Shown here piece after piece: positions 26,285-35,224 of a DNA stretch of 64,000 nucleotides. The notes beneath the pieces are model-generated. The model saw nothing but the letters and a program-made list of their open reading frames with translations. It searched no databases and had not been told where the DNA came from. The DNA is from Ignavibacteriota bacterium (GTDB lineage: Bacteria > Bacteroidota > Ignavibacteria > Ignavibacteriales > Melioribacteraceae). Position numbers and translations under genes: made by a program. The stretch covers positions 2,738,501 to 2,802,500 of the forward strand of contig JADJWT010000001.1 in assembly GCA_016716225.1 (NCBI GenBank), read 5' to 3'. How positions within the stretch are numbered: position 1 is the stretch's first letter; every line of letters begins with the position of its first letter.

Positions 26285-26632
26285 ATGCCTAAAGCAAAAA
26301 ATAACGTTGCCTCACGTGCACGTAGAAGAAAATTATTAAAACTTGCAAAAGGTTACTGGGGTTCAAGAAGTAAAGTTTATACCGTTGCAAAACATTCCGT
26401 TGAAAAAGGTCTTCAATTTGCGTACAGAGATAGAAAAAGTAAAAAGAGAATTTTCAGAAGCTTATGGATAGTTAGAATTAATGCTGCTGCAAGATTGAAT
26501 GGAACAACATATTCACGTTTAATAAACGCAATGAGTGAAAAAGGAATTGATATAAACAGAAAAATTCTTGCAAGTTTAGCAGTTGAAAATCCTAATGCCT
26601 TTGCTGATATTGTAAAATTCGTTACTGCTTAA
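26285..26632 (+). CDS. rplT: 50S ribosomal protein L20
   Basis: 115 residues from ATG 26285. A GTG nine bases earlier is in frame but the family begins MP(K/R)…, and an AGGAG lies about 10 bases upstream of the ATG. Contains ASRARRRKLLKLAKGYWGSRSK, RDRKSKKR and WI.RINAAAR, all typical of L20. L20 binds 23S rRNA early in assembly and in several bacteria represses this operon; no leader structure resembling that control was identified here. A strong terminator follows. Confidence 0.97.
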   Translation: MPKAKNNVASRARRRKLLKLAKGYWGSRSKVYTVAKHSVEKGLQFAYRDRKSKKRIFRSLWIVRINAAARLNGTTYSRLINAMSEKGIDINRKILASLAVENPNAFADIVKFVTA

Positions 26633-26636
26633 TTTT

Positions 26637-26689
26637 TACCCCTAAAAATCTTCCTTTTAACGGTGGATTAATTTTAGGGGTATTTTTTT
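26637..26689 (+). terminator. Terminator between rplT and pheS
   Basis: A perfect 11-bp stem TACCCCTAAAA / TTTTAGGGGTA with a 24-base loop and seven T's. pheS starts 16 bases after the T-run, so pheST expression probably depends on partial read-through or attenuation at this site. No leader peptide with Phe codons is visible. Confidence 0.85.
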
Positions 26690-26705
26690 AAATTTAAGAA
26701 TCGGT

Positions 26706-27698
26706 ATGAAAGAAAAAATTGAACAAATAAAACAAGAATTTTTACAAGATTCTAATAATATCTCTGATTCTTCATCACTTGAAAATCTTAGAATAAAATA
26801 TTTTTCCCGTAATGGAATTTATGCTCAACTTTTTGAAGAATTCAAAACTTTATCAAAAGATGAAAAACCTAAATATGGTAAAGTTTTAAATGAAGAGAAA
26901 AATATTGCTCAAAATATTTTTGATGAATTAAAAAATAAAATTGATGCAAATAATCAATCGCATAAAAATCAAATTGATTTAACACTTCCGGGAAGAGAAA
27001 AAGAAATTGGAACTCTCCACGTTTTAACCCAAACTTTAAATGAAATAAAATCAATATTTAAAGGATTGGGTTTTTCCGTTTATACCGGACCAGAAATTGA
27101 ATCAGATGAAAATAATTTTGAAATGCTGAATTTCCCGGATGATCATCCAGCGAGAGATATGCAAGATACATATTTTATTACTGAATCATTTTTATTACGC
27201 ACACACACATCGCCGGTTCAAGTTAGATTAATGAAAAATAGCAAACCGCCGTTTCGTGCAATAATGCCGGGCAGAGTTTATAGAAATGAAGCAATTAGCG
27301 CAAAAAGTTACTGCTTGTTTCATCAAGTTGAAGGATTAGTAATTGATACTGATATTACATTTGCAGAATTAAAAGGAACATTAGTTTATTTTGCAAAACA
27401 ACTTTTTGGCGAAGATGTAAAATATAGATTTAGAGCGAGTTTTTTTCCGTTTACTGAACCAAGTGCAGAAGTTGATATTTGGTGGCAGCCGAAAGGTAAA
27501 GAAGGGAAATGGCTTGAAATTCTTGGCTGTGGAATGGTTGATCCAAATGTTTTGGAAAATTTAACTATAGATTCTGAAAAATATATTGGTTATGCGTTCG
27601 GAATGGGAATTGAAAGAATGGCTATGCTAAAATATGGAATTGATGATATTAGACTTTTCTACGATAACGATAAAAGATTTTTAAATCAATTTAAATAG
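26706..27698 (+). CDS. pheS: Phenylalanyl-tRNA synthetase alpha subunit
   Basis: 330 residues, class II core. N-terminal coiled coil (about 1-90), motif 1 region GFSVYTGPEIESDENNFE, DDHPARDMQDT, LLRTHTSPVQ, motif 2 PGRVYRNE, and motif 3 GYAFGMGIERMAMLKYGIDDIR. Forms the (alpha-beta)2 enzyme with PheT, whose gene follows 15 bases later. Confidence 0.97.
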   Translation: MKEKIEQIKQEFLQDSNNISDSSSLENLRIKYFSRNGIYAQLFEEFKTLSKDEKPKYGKVLNEEKNIAQNIFDELKNKIDANNQSHKNQIDLTLPGREKEIGTLHVLTQTLNEIKSIFKGLGFSVYTGPEIESDENNFEMLNFPDDHPARDMQDTYFITESFLLRTHTSPVQVRLMKNSKPPFRAIMPGRVYRNEAISAKSYCLFHQVEGLVIDTDITFAELKGTLVYFAKQLFGEDVKYRFRASFFPFTEPSAEVDIWWQPKGKEGKWLEILGCGMVDPNVLENLTIDSEKYIGYAFGMGIERMAMLKYGIDDIRLFYDNDKRFLNQFK

Positions 27699-27713
27699 AG
27701 TGAGGAAAAAGTT

Positions 27714-30110
27714 TTGATAGTTTCACTTAATTGGTTGAAAGAATACGTAAACTTAAATGGAATTTCTGTTCAAGAAATTGTTGATAAATTAACAACTTCT
27801 GGATCTGAAGTAGAAGAAGTAATTGATAAATCTAGTGAATTTAAAAATATAATTGTAGCAAAAGTTGAAGATGTAAAAAAACATCCAAACGCCGATAAAC
27901 TTTCTGTTTGTAAAGTTAATGACGGCGGCAAAATTTATGATGTAGTTTGCGGTGCGCCAAATGTTCAAGCCGGACAAATAGTTGCGTTTGCTAAAGTTGG
28001 TGCAATAATTCCAAATGGAAAATTTGAAATTAAAGAAGCAAAAATTCGAGGTGAAAAATCTTCTGGAATGATTTGCTCAGAAGATGAACTTGGACTTTCT
28101 GTAGATCATTCAGGAATTATGGTTTTGGATGAAAACTTAAATATTGGTGAACCGCTTGCAAAAGCATTAAATATGGATGATGTAATTCTTGAAGTTGCAA
28201 TCACTCCAAATCGTTCCGATGAATTAAGTCATATTGGTTTAGCGAGAGATTTATCTGCAATTTTTAATCGTGAACTAAATCGTCCTAAACTTCAAACTAA
28301 ATTTAAAATTGTTGAAAAAAATAAATTTGCTGAAATCAAAATTGAAAATCTGCAAGCTTGTCCGCGCTATACCGGAATTGTTGTAAAAAATGTAAAAGTT
28401 GGTGAATCACCAAAATGGCTCAAAGATAAACTTACCAAAATTGGTTTGCGACCAATAAATAATATTGTTGATATAACAAATTTTGTGCTTCATGAAGTTG
28501 GTCAGCCTTTGCACGCTTTTGATTTGGATAAAATTTCCGGAAACAAAATTATTGTTAAAAATATTATTGGTGAAGGAAAATTCACAACTTTAGATTCAAA
28601 AGAAAGAAATATGTTTTCTTCAGATTTGATGATTTGTGATGCTGAAAAACCAATTGCTATTGCTGGTGTAATGGGCGGAGAAAATTCCGAAGTAACTTCA
28701 GAAACAAAAAATTTATTAATTGAAAGCGCATATTTTAATCACTCATCAGTAAGAAAAACCGCAAAACACTTAGGTTTATCTTCTGATGCATCTTATAGAT
28801 TTGAAAGAGGAATTGATCCAAACGGTACTTTATTTTCCGGATTGCGAACTGCAGAATTGATTCAGCAAATAGCCGGTGGTGAAATTATCACAGAAATAAT
28901 TGATGTTTATCCGAATAAAATTGAAGAGAAAATTCTTAATGTAAGATTTTCAAGAATTAAAAAAATATTAGGTTTCAAAATTTCCGAAGAAAAAATAAAA
29001 TCAATTTTGGTTGGATTAAAATTCCAAATAGTAAATTCTGATGAAGAAAAAATTGAAGTAAAAGTTCCAACTTTCAGAAATGATATTGAACGCGAAATAG
29101 ATTTAATAGAAGAAATCATTAGAATTTTTGGATTGGATGAAATTCCGCCGGTACAAAAAATTTCATTATCATTAAATAAAAAAATTGATGAAACTGATTT
29201 TGAAAATTTAGTAAAAAATAAATTTGTATCATTAGAATTTATTGAAGTTATTAGTAATTCATTGTTGAGTGAAGAAAAAAGTATTGGTGAAAAAAATCCA
29301 ATAAAAGTTTTAAATCCTCAAAGTACAGAAATGTCAACTTTAAGAACTTCACTTCTTCCTGGAATTTTGATGAACATTTCAAGAAATATAAAAGTTAAAG
29401 AAGGTAATTTAAAGTTTTTTGAAATCGGACAAGTATTTTCATCAATTAAAAATGAAATAAAATCATTTGAAGATTTTGAAGAAAATCAAAATTTAATTTT
29501 AGCAATTTCTGGTGAAAGAAATAATTCATCTTGGTATCAAAAAAGTGAAAACATCGATTTTTATGATTTGGTTGGAATTAATGATAAAATTCTATCGTCA
29601 ATAAATATTGACGGAATTTTTGAAAAAACTTTTGAATTTGATAAAAATATTTTTGAATTTGGATTTACACAGAAAATTGATAATAAAGATGTTGGATTTG
29701 GCGGAAAAATAAATCAAACAATTTTAGAAAAATTTGATATTTCAAAAGATGTTTATGTTATTGAATATAATTTAACACAAATCAAAACTTTTGATAGATT
29801 ATTAAAGAAAAATATTCCGTTATTAAAATATCCAAAAGTGTACCGAGATTTTAGTTTCATTTTAGATAAAAAAATTACCTATTTTGAAGTATTGAAGACA
29901 GTAAAAGAATCTAGTTCTAACCTATTGAAAAATGTAAATTTATTTGATATCTTTGAAAGCGAAAGTATAGGTAAGGACAAAAAAAGTCTTGCTTTTCAAT
30001 TAGAATATTTTGATGAAACAAAAACATTGCGTGAAGAGGAAATTGACGCAGATTTTTGGAAAACTATTGAAACAGTTAAATCAAAATTTAACGCAGAATT
30101 AAGAGGTTAA
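27714..30110 (+). CDS. pheT: Phenylalanyl-tRNA synthetase beta subunit
   Basis: 798 residues from a TTG at 27714, with a GAGG Shine-Dalgarno about 8 bases upstream; the reading IVSLNWLKEYV matches the family N-terminus. Contains the EMAP-like tRNA-binding domain (about 40-150), the B3/B4 editing region (MGGENSEVT, ESAYFNHSSVRKT), B5 (VPTFRNDIEREIDLIEEI.RI.G) and the C-terminal ferredoxin-like anticodon-binding domain (YPKVYRDFSFILDKK). Forms the active enzyme with PheS. Confidence 0.97.
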   Translation: MIVSLNWLKEYVNLNGISVQEIVDKLTTSGSEVEEVIDKSSEFKNIIVAKVEDVKKHPNADKLSVCKVNDGGKIYDVVCGAPNVQAGQIVAFAKVGAIIPNGKFEIKEAKIRGEKSSGMICSEDELGLSVDHSGIMVLDENLNIGEPLAKALNMDDVILEVAITPNRSDELSHIGLARDLSAIFNRELNRPKLQTKFKIVEKNKFAEIKIENLQACPRYTGIVVKNVKVGESPKWLKDKLTKIGLRPINNIVDITNFVLHEVGQPLHAFDLDKISGNKIIVKNIIGEGKFTTLDSKERNMFSSDLMICDAEKPIAIAGVMGGENSEVTSETKNLLIESAYFNHSSVRKTAKHLGLSSDASYRFERGIDPNGTLFSGLRTAELIQQIAGGEIITEIIDVYPNKIEEKILNVRFSRIKKILGFKISEEKIKSILVGLKFQIVNSDEEKIEVKVPTFRNDIEREIDLIEEIIRIFGLDEIPPVQKISLSLNKKIDETDFENLVKNKFVSLEFIEVISNSLLSEEKSIGEKNPIKVLNPQSTEMSTLRTSLLPGILMNISRNIKVKEGNLKFFEIGQVFSSIKNEIKSFEDFEENQNLILAISGERNNSSWYQKSENIDFYDLVGINDKILSSINIDGIFEKTFEFDKNIFEFGFTQKIDNKDVGFGGKINQTILEKFDISKDVYVIEYNLTQIKTFDRLLKKNIPLLKYPKVYRDFSFILDKKITYFEVLKTVKESSSNLLKNVNLFDIFESESIGKDKKSLAFQLEYFDETKTLREEEIDADFWKTIETVKSKFNAELRG

Positions 30111-30111
30111 A

Positions 30112-30429
30112 GTGAGTGAATCTACAAAATATGATTTATTCATGAAGGAAATTGAATCATTAGAACAGATGGTTCAGGGGTATGTTGCAGAAAGTGAAAA
30201 TGCTACAAATGAAAAAAATATTTTAAAACAAAAAGTTGATAGTTTATTAAAAGAAAATGAAGTATTAGTTTTAAAAATTAAAGAATTAGAAAAAAAATTA
30301 AATTCTGTTGATGAAAAATCATTAACAGCAGGAATTAAAAAAACAAATTTGGATTTGCAAGAAAGACAAAATTTGAAAAATCAAATTGATGATCTGATTG
30401 CAAGAATTGATTATCATATAAGATCGTAG
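30112..30429 (+). CDS. Coiled-coil protein, ZapB-like
   Basis: 105 residues, nearly all predicted coiled coil (about 8-65 and 80-100) with heptads rich in Leu, Lys and Glu. GTG start one base after the pheT stop. It immediately precedes zapA. In Bacteroidota-related genomes a short coiled-coil protein often occupies this site, and a role beside ZapA at the FtsZ ring is a reasonable inference, but the sequence alone only shows a coiled coil. Confidence 0.65.
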   Translation: MSESTKYDLFMKEIESLEQMVQGYVAESENATNEKNILKQKVDSLLKENEVLVLKIKELEKKLNSVDEKSLTAGIKKTNLDLQERQNLKNQIDDLIARIDYHIRS

Positions 30430-30476
30430 AATTAATTAACAAAATGTGTTGAAGTTTTAGGTACAGAATAGACAAA

Positions 30477-30776
30477 ATGTCAGAAAAAAAGAAGCTTAAA
30501 GTAAAAATATTTGATAAAGAATTTTCATTGCTCGTAGAAAATGAAGAAATTGCTACAGAATTAGCTAACTATGTAAATAAAATTATGGATGAAACAAAAG
30601 CAGAATTAAAAGATCAGCCAACAGAAACAATTGCTATAATTGCTGCATTAAATATTGCGTATGATTTATCCGTAGAAAAAAATAAGTTTAGAGAATTTAG
30701 CATACAAGCAACTGATAAAATTAAAAAAATAAAGCTTCTTCTTGATAAATCTGATGTTGAGTCCATTCCATCATAA
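30477..30776 (+). CDS. zapA: Cell division protein ZapA
   Basis: 99 residues with the ZapA pattern: beta-rich N-terminus KLKVKIFDKEFSLLVENEE, then ATELANYVNKIMDE and IAIIAALNIAYDLSVEKNKF leading to a C-terminal coiled coil. ZapA tetramers crosslink FtsZ filaments at midcell. The zapA-6S RNA neighbourhood is conserved in several phyla and supports the RNA call downstream. Confidence 0.9.
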   Translation: MSEKKKLKVKIFDKEFSLLVENEEIATELANYVNKIMDETKAELKDQPTETIAIIAALNIAYDLSVEKNKFREFSIQATDKIKKIKLLLDKSDVESIPS

Positions 30777-30781
30777 AATTT

Positions 30782-30966
30782 CCGCACTGCCAATTAATAT
30801 ATGAAAAACTAACAGAGTTCATTAAGGGTTTCTGACTCACAGTGTGTATTACAGGCCTCAATCCGATTCGTCGGATTCCGGAAACGGACTAGTGGAAGTA
30901 AAAAGCATTGGGCGGTTACCCACACTTATAAGGATGAGTTTTTCCATCCTTAGTTGGCAGTTGCGG
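30782..30966 (+). ncRNA. ssrS: 6S RNA-like small RNA (ssrS) between zapA and rny
   Basis: A closing stem pairs CCGCA-CTGCCAA (30782-30793) with TTGGCAG-T-TGCGG (30954-30966), 12 bp with a single bulged T. Inside are AGTGTG/CACACT, a hairpin AATCCGA-TTCG-TCGGATT with a UUCG loop, a TCCG-GAAA-CGGA hairpin that shares one base with it, and AAGGATG…CATCCTT. There is no ORF in the 215-base gap. A long closed rod with an internal bubble at a zapA-linked site fits 6S RNA, which binds housekeeping RNA polymerase. The identity rests on context and fold, not on a model search. Confidence 0.72.
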
Positions 30967-30991
30967 TTTTATTTCTGTTTATGGAGGTATT

Positions 30992-32563
30992 ATGGATTTA
31001 AGTAACCCGTTTTTTATTATAATAATTGTTTTAGTAACATTTGGAATTTCATTAGCAATTGGCTGGTTTCTCCACTCAAAAATCGCTTTAAATAAAATAA
31101 GTGTTGCAAAAGAAAATGCTGCAAATATTATTGCTGATGCTGAAAAGGAAGCAAAAAATATCAAGAGGGAGAAACTATTAGAAGTTAAGGATGAATGGTT
31201 AAAAAAGAAGCAAGAATTTGACAACGAGAAAAATACAAAACAGCAAAAAATACAAGTTTATGAAAAGAAAATTGAACAGCGTGAGCAAAGTTTAGAGAAA
31301 AAATATGAACTTGTTATTGAGAAGGAAAAAGAGAACAAAGAAGCAGAAATAAAGATTAAAAAGTATCAAGAAATTTTTGAAAAGAAACTTGAGGAAGTTG
31401 AAAAATTAATTGCAGAACAAAATATTAGATTAGAAAAAACTGCTGGACTTACAAAAGATGAAGCAAAAAAAATGCTGATGGAAAATGTAATTGATAAAGC
31501 AAAATCAGATGCTTCTCAATATGTAAATGAAATTAAAGATCGTGCAAAAGCCGAAGCAAAAAAAGAATCCCAAAAAATTATTGTACAAGCTATTCAGAGA
31601 ACTGCTGTTGATCACTCTGTTGAAACTACGGTTTCGGTTCTTCAAATTCAAAATGATGAAATGAAAGGAAGAATTATTGGACGTGAAGGAAGAAATATAC
31701 GTGCTTTTGAAGCTGCTACCGGTGTTGATGTAATTGTTGATGATACTCCGGAAGCTGTTATTTTATCAGCATTTGATCAATTTAGAAGAGAAATTGCAAG
31801 AATTTCTTTGGAAAGATTAATCGCAGATGGAAGAATTCATCCATCAAGAATTGAAGAAGTTGTAAAAAAAGTTGAGCAAGAACTGGATGAAGAAATTCAA
31901 AAAGAAGGTGAAAATGTTCTTATTCAATTAGGAATTCATGGAGTAAGCAGAGATCTTGTTAAATTTATTGGAAGAATGAAATACCGTTCTAGTTATGGGC
32001 AAAATTTGTTACAGCACAGTATTGAAGTAGCTTACATAACCGGATTTATGGCAGCAGAACTTGGTTTTGATCAACAAATTGCTAAACGTGCAGGATTGAT
32101 GCATGATATTGGAAAAACGGTTGATAAAAGTATTGAAGGTCCGCATGCATTACTTGGCGCGGAATTATTAAAGAAATATAAAGAACATCCGGTTGTTATA
32201 AATGCGGCAGCAAGTCATCATGAAGATGTTGAAATGACACATCCAATTTCTGCCTTAGTTCAAGCAGCCGATGCAATTAGCGGTGCAAGACCCGGTGCAA
32301 GAAGAGAACCTCTTGAAGGTTATGTTAAACGTTTGGAAAATCTTGAAGGAATTGCGAACACTTTTGAAGGAGTTGCGAAAACTTATGCAATTCAAGCTGG
32401 AAGGGAAGTTAGAGTTGTTGTTGAACCGGATAAGGCTGATGATCAATTATCAGAAAAATTAGCTGAAGATATAGCTCATAAAATTCAAGAAGAAATGGAA
32501 TATCCGGGACAAATAAAAGTTACCGTAATTCGTGAAGTAAGAAAAATAGCATACGCAAAATAA
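30992..32563 (+). CDS. rny: Ribonuclease Y
   Basis: 523 residues: N-terminal membrane anchor (about 5-27), a long Lys/Glu coiled coil (about 35-200), KH domain (GRIIGREGRNIRAFEAATGVD) and HD domain (HSIEVAYITGFMAAE…LMHDIGK). Membrane-attached endoribonuclease that initiates mRNA decay. The ATG has GGAGG 5 bases upstream. A terminator follows within 15 bases of the stop. Confidence 0.96.
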   Translation: MDLSNPFFIIIIVLVTFGISLAIGWFLHSKIALNKISVAKENAANIIADAEKEAKNIKREKLLEVKDEWLKKKQEFDNEKNTKQQKIQVYEKKIEQREQSLEKKYELVIEKEKENKEAEIKIKKYQEIFEKKLEEVEKLIAEQNIRLEKTAGLTKDEAKKMLMENVIDKAKSDASQYVNEIKDRAKAEAKKESQKIIVQAIQRTAVDHSVETTVSVLQIQNDEMKGRIIGREGRNIRAFEAATGVDVIVDDTPEAVILSAFDQFRREIARISLERLIADGRIHPSRIEEVVKKVEQELDEEIQKEGENVLIQLGIHGVSRDLVKFIGRMKYRSSYGQNLLQHSIEVAYITGFMAAELGFDQQIAKRAGLMHDIGKTVDKSIEGPHALLGAELLKKYKEHPVVINAAASHHEDVEMTHPISALVQAADAISGARPGARREPLEGYVKRLENLEGIANTFEGVAKTYAIQAGREVRVVVEPDKADDQLSEKLAEDIAHKIQEEMEYPGQIKVTVIREVRKIAYAK

Positions 32564-32575
32564 ATTAAAATTATA

Positions 32576-32602
32576 ATGCCGGATATATTCCGGTATTTTT
32601 TT
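32576..32602 (+). terminator. Terminator between rny and coaE
   Basis: Stem ATGCCGGA / TCCGGTAT (one G-U pair) with a 5-base loop and seven T's. The coaE ATG is only 4 bases beyond the T-run. Confidence 0.8.
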
Positions 32603-32606
32603 GACT

Positions 32607-33203
32607 ATGAAAAAATATGCAATTGGTATAACCGGCGGAATTGGTTCTGGTAAATCAACAGTTTCAAAAATATTTGAAGAAAATGGATTTATTGTTATAA
32701 AAGCTGATGATATTGCAAAAAAAATAATGCAAAACGATTTAGAAATTAAAAATAAATTAATTTCTGAATTTGGTAAACAAACATTTTTAGAGAATGAATT
32801 AAATAGCAAATATATTTCCGATATTGTTTTCAATGACGAAAAAAAATTAAAGATATTGAATTCAATCGTTCATCCCGCCATGATTCAAAAAATTGCTGAT
32901 GAAGTTAAAGAAAATCAAAAAACATTTAATATAGTTTTCGTTGAGGCCGCATTAATATTTGAAGCAAAAATGGAAAAATTATTTGATTTTATTCTACTTG
33001 TTACAGCAAATGATGAAATCAGAATTGAACGAATTTTATTAAGAGATAGAATTTCTAAAGATGAAGTGGTAAAAAGAATAGAAAAACAAATTCCAGAACA
33101 AATCAAAAAAACCAAATCTGATTTTATTATTGATAACAACAAAAGTTTTGAAGAACTAAAATCAAAATCCGAATTTTTCCTAAAATTATTTCAAACAATG
33201 TAA
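32607..33203 (+). CDS. coaE: Dephospho-CoA kinase
   Basis: 198 residues from ATG 32607 (the in-frame TTG at 32601 lies in the terminator T-run and is less likely). P-loop GITGGIGSGKST, DADDIAK-like KADDIAKK, HP motif VHPAM, LIFEAKMEKLFD and RISKDEVVKRIEKQ lid. Performs the last step of CoA synthesis. Follows rny closely. Confidence 0.95.
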   Translation: MKKYAIGITGGIGSGKSTVSKIFEENGFIVIKADDIAKKIMQNDLEIKNKLISEFGKQTFLENELNSKYISDIVFNDEKKLKILNSIVHPAMIQKIADEVKENQKTFNIVFVEAALIFEAKMEKLFDFILLVTANDEIRIERILLRDRISKDEVVKRIEKQIPEQIKKTKSDFIIDNNKSFEELKSKSEFFLKLFQTM

Positions 33204-33285
33204 TTTATTATTCCCCAAAGTCTTATCTATCCTTGCTTAGAATGATACGAACGATTATTTTTCATGTATTAAAATTGAGGTAAAT

Positions 33286-34185
33286 GTGGGAATTATTAAT
33301 CAATCAATTGTATCTTTTGTTAAAGTTTTACCTAAATCAGTGGTTCATATTTTTGCTAAAAAATATATTGCAGGAGAAACTTTAGAAGATGCAGTAAATG
33401 TTGTTAAGCAGTTAAATTCAAAAGGAATTTTTGCAACTTTAGATGTTTTAGGTGAAGCAATTAAAACAAAGGAAGAAGCAATTCATGAAAAGGAAGAATG
33501 CTTAAGAGTTTTAAATGCAATAGATCAAAACAAATTAAAAGCAAATCTTTCAATTAAGCCAACATCATTGGGATTAAGCATTGATGAAGATTTTTTTTAT
33601 CAGCAATTAAAAGAAGTTTTAACCAAAGCAAAAGAATTAAATAATTTTGTTCGTGTTGATATGGAAGATTCTCCATATACTTCTTCTACAATAAAAATAT
33701 TTAAAATGGTGCAAATAGAATTTGATAATGTTGGAATTGTTGTTCAAGCTTATCTTAAAAGAACAATGGATGATGTTAATGATTTAAATAAATCAAAAAC
33801 AAATTACAGATTATGCAAAGGGATTTATATCGAACCGGAAGAAATTGCTTATAAAAATAAACAATCAGTTCGTGATAATTTTTTGAATCTTCTTGAAAAA
33901 ATGTTTCAGAATAAAAGTTATGTTGGAATAGCAACTCACGATGAATATTTAGTAAATGGTGCTTACCGTATTATTGATGATATGAAATTATCCAAAGATA
34001 AATATGAATTTCAAATGCTTTACGGTGTTACAGAAAAATTGCGTGATAAAATAAATTGTGATGGTCACAAAATTAGAATTTATGTACCTTATGGCAAAAA
34101 GTGGTATGCATATTCAATTAGAAGAATGCAAGAAAATCCGGAAATTGCCGGTCACATTGCAAAAAGTATATTTAAGTTTAATTAA
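33286..34185 (+). CDS. Proline dehydrogenase (monofunctional PutA-like)
   Basis: 299 residues from GTG 33286 with GAGG 5 bases upstream. FAD-dependent PRODH barrel with NLSIKPTSLGL, RVDMEDSPYT, YLKR, RLCKGIYIEP, GIATHDEY, EFQMLYGV and RIYVPYGKKWYAYSIRRMQENP, the last carrying the substrate-binding Arg pair. Oxidises proline to pyrroline-5-carboxylate and passes electrons to quinone. No P5C dehydrogenase gene is nearby. The last base of its stop is the first base of the tsaD ATG. Confidence 0.93.
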   Translation: MGIINQSIVSFVKVLPKSVVHIFAKKYIAGETLEDAVNVVKQLNSKGIFATLDVLGEAIKTKEEAIHEKEECLRVLNAIDQNKLKANLSIKPTSLGLSIDEDFFYQQLKEVLTKAKELNNFVRVDMEDSPYTSSTIKIFKMVQIEFDNVGIVVQAYLKRTMDDVNDLNKSKTNYRLCKGIYIEPEEIAYKNKQSVRDNFLNLLEKMFQNKSYVGIATHDEYLVNGAYRIIDDMKLSKDKYEFQMLYGVTEKLRDKINCDGHKIRIYVPYGKKWYAYSIRRMQENPEIAGHIAKSIFKFN

Positions 34186-35198
34186 TGATTGTTCTCGGAA
34201 TAGAAAGTTCGTGTGATGAAACTTCCGTTTCCATTTTAAAAAATGGAGAAGTGTTAACTAATTTAATTTCATCTCAACTTTTCCATAATAAATTTGGCGG
34301 AGTAGTTCCCGAACTTTCGAGTAGAGCACATCTTCAACAAATAACTCCCTTATTAAAACAAGCACTAAAAATATCAGAAATCAGTTTAGATAAAATTGAT
34401 TTAATTTCTGCAACTGCAGGCCCGGGTTTAATTGGAGCACTTTTAGTTGGATTAACATTTGGAAAAAGTTTAGCACTTTCAATGGACAAACCTTTCATTC
34501 CAGTTAATCATATTGAAGGACATATTTTTTCCGGATTTCTGATGAACGAAAAACCAGAGTTTCCTTTTTTATGCATTGTTGTTTCCGGCGGACATACTTT
34601 ATTACTTTTAGTTAAAAGTGAATTTGAGATAATAAAATTGGGCACCACAATTGATGATGCAATTGGAGAAAGTTTTGATAAAGTATCTAAAATGTTAAAT
34701 CTTGGATATCCGGGTGGACCGATAATTCAAAAGTTTGCAGAAACCGGTGATGAAAATTTTATTGATTATCCGATAGCAAAAACTAAAAATAAATTTGATT
34801 TTTCTTTCAGCGGACTTAAAACTTCAGTGTTAAGATCAATCGAAAAAATTGATAAATCTAAGAATATAAGCGAAACTGAAAAAATGAATATTTCGGCATC
34901 ATTTCAAAAAGCAGCTGTAAAATCAATTTCAAGTAAAGTTATTTTAGCAATGAATGAATTTGAAATTAAAAGTATTTCACTTGTTGGTGGTGTTGCAGCA
35001 AATCAAAAATTACGGAATGAAATAATTTTAATTGGGAAAAAATTTAGTAAAAAAGTTGTAATCCCAAATTTGGAATATTGTGGAGATAATGCAGCGATGA
35101 TTGCATTACGCGGATTTCAATATTTTTCCGGAGGTTATAAATATCCGTTAAGTTCGAATGCTTTTCCAAATTTAACTAAAGATTATTTTGATAACTAA
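34185..35198 (+). CDS. tsaD: tRNA N6-adenosine threonylcarbamoyltransferase TsaD
   Basis: 337 residues, typical length. ASKHA-fold motifs GIESSCDETS, the metal-binding VNHIEGHIFSGF (HxxxH), VSGGHT, and the C-terminal VGGVAANQKLR and CGDNAAMIA. Catalyses transfer of threonylcarbamoyl to A37 of ANN-decoding tRNAs with TsaB/TsaE (not in the window). Overlaps the proline dehydrogenase stop (TAATG), which implies coupling. Confidence 0.97.
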   Translation: MIVLGIESSCDETSVSILKNGEVLTNLISSQLFHNKFGGVVPELSSRAHLQQITPLLKQALKISEISLDKIDLISATAGPGLIGALLVGLTFGKSLALSMDKPFIPVNHIEGHIFSGFLMNEKPEFPFLCIVVSGGHTLLLLVKSEFEIIKLGTTIDDAIGESFDKVSKMLNLGYPGGPIIQKFAETGDENFIDYPIAKTKNKFDFSFSGLKTSVLRSIEKIDKSKNISETEKMNISASFQKAAVKSISSKVILAMNEFEIKSISLVGGVAANQKLRNEIILIGKKFSKKVVIPNLEYCGDNAAMIALRGFQYFSGGYKYPLSSNAFPNLTKDYFDN

Positions 35199-35224
35199 AT
35201 TGAATTATCGATAAAGTTTGAATA

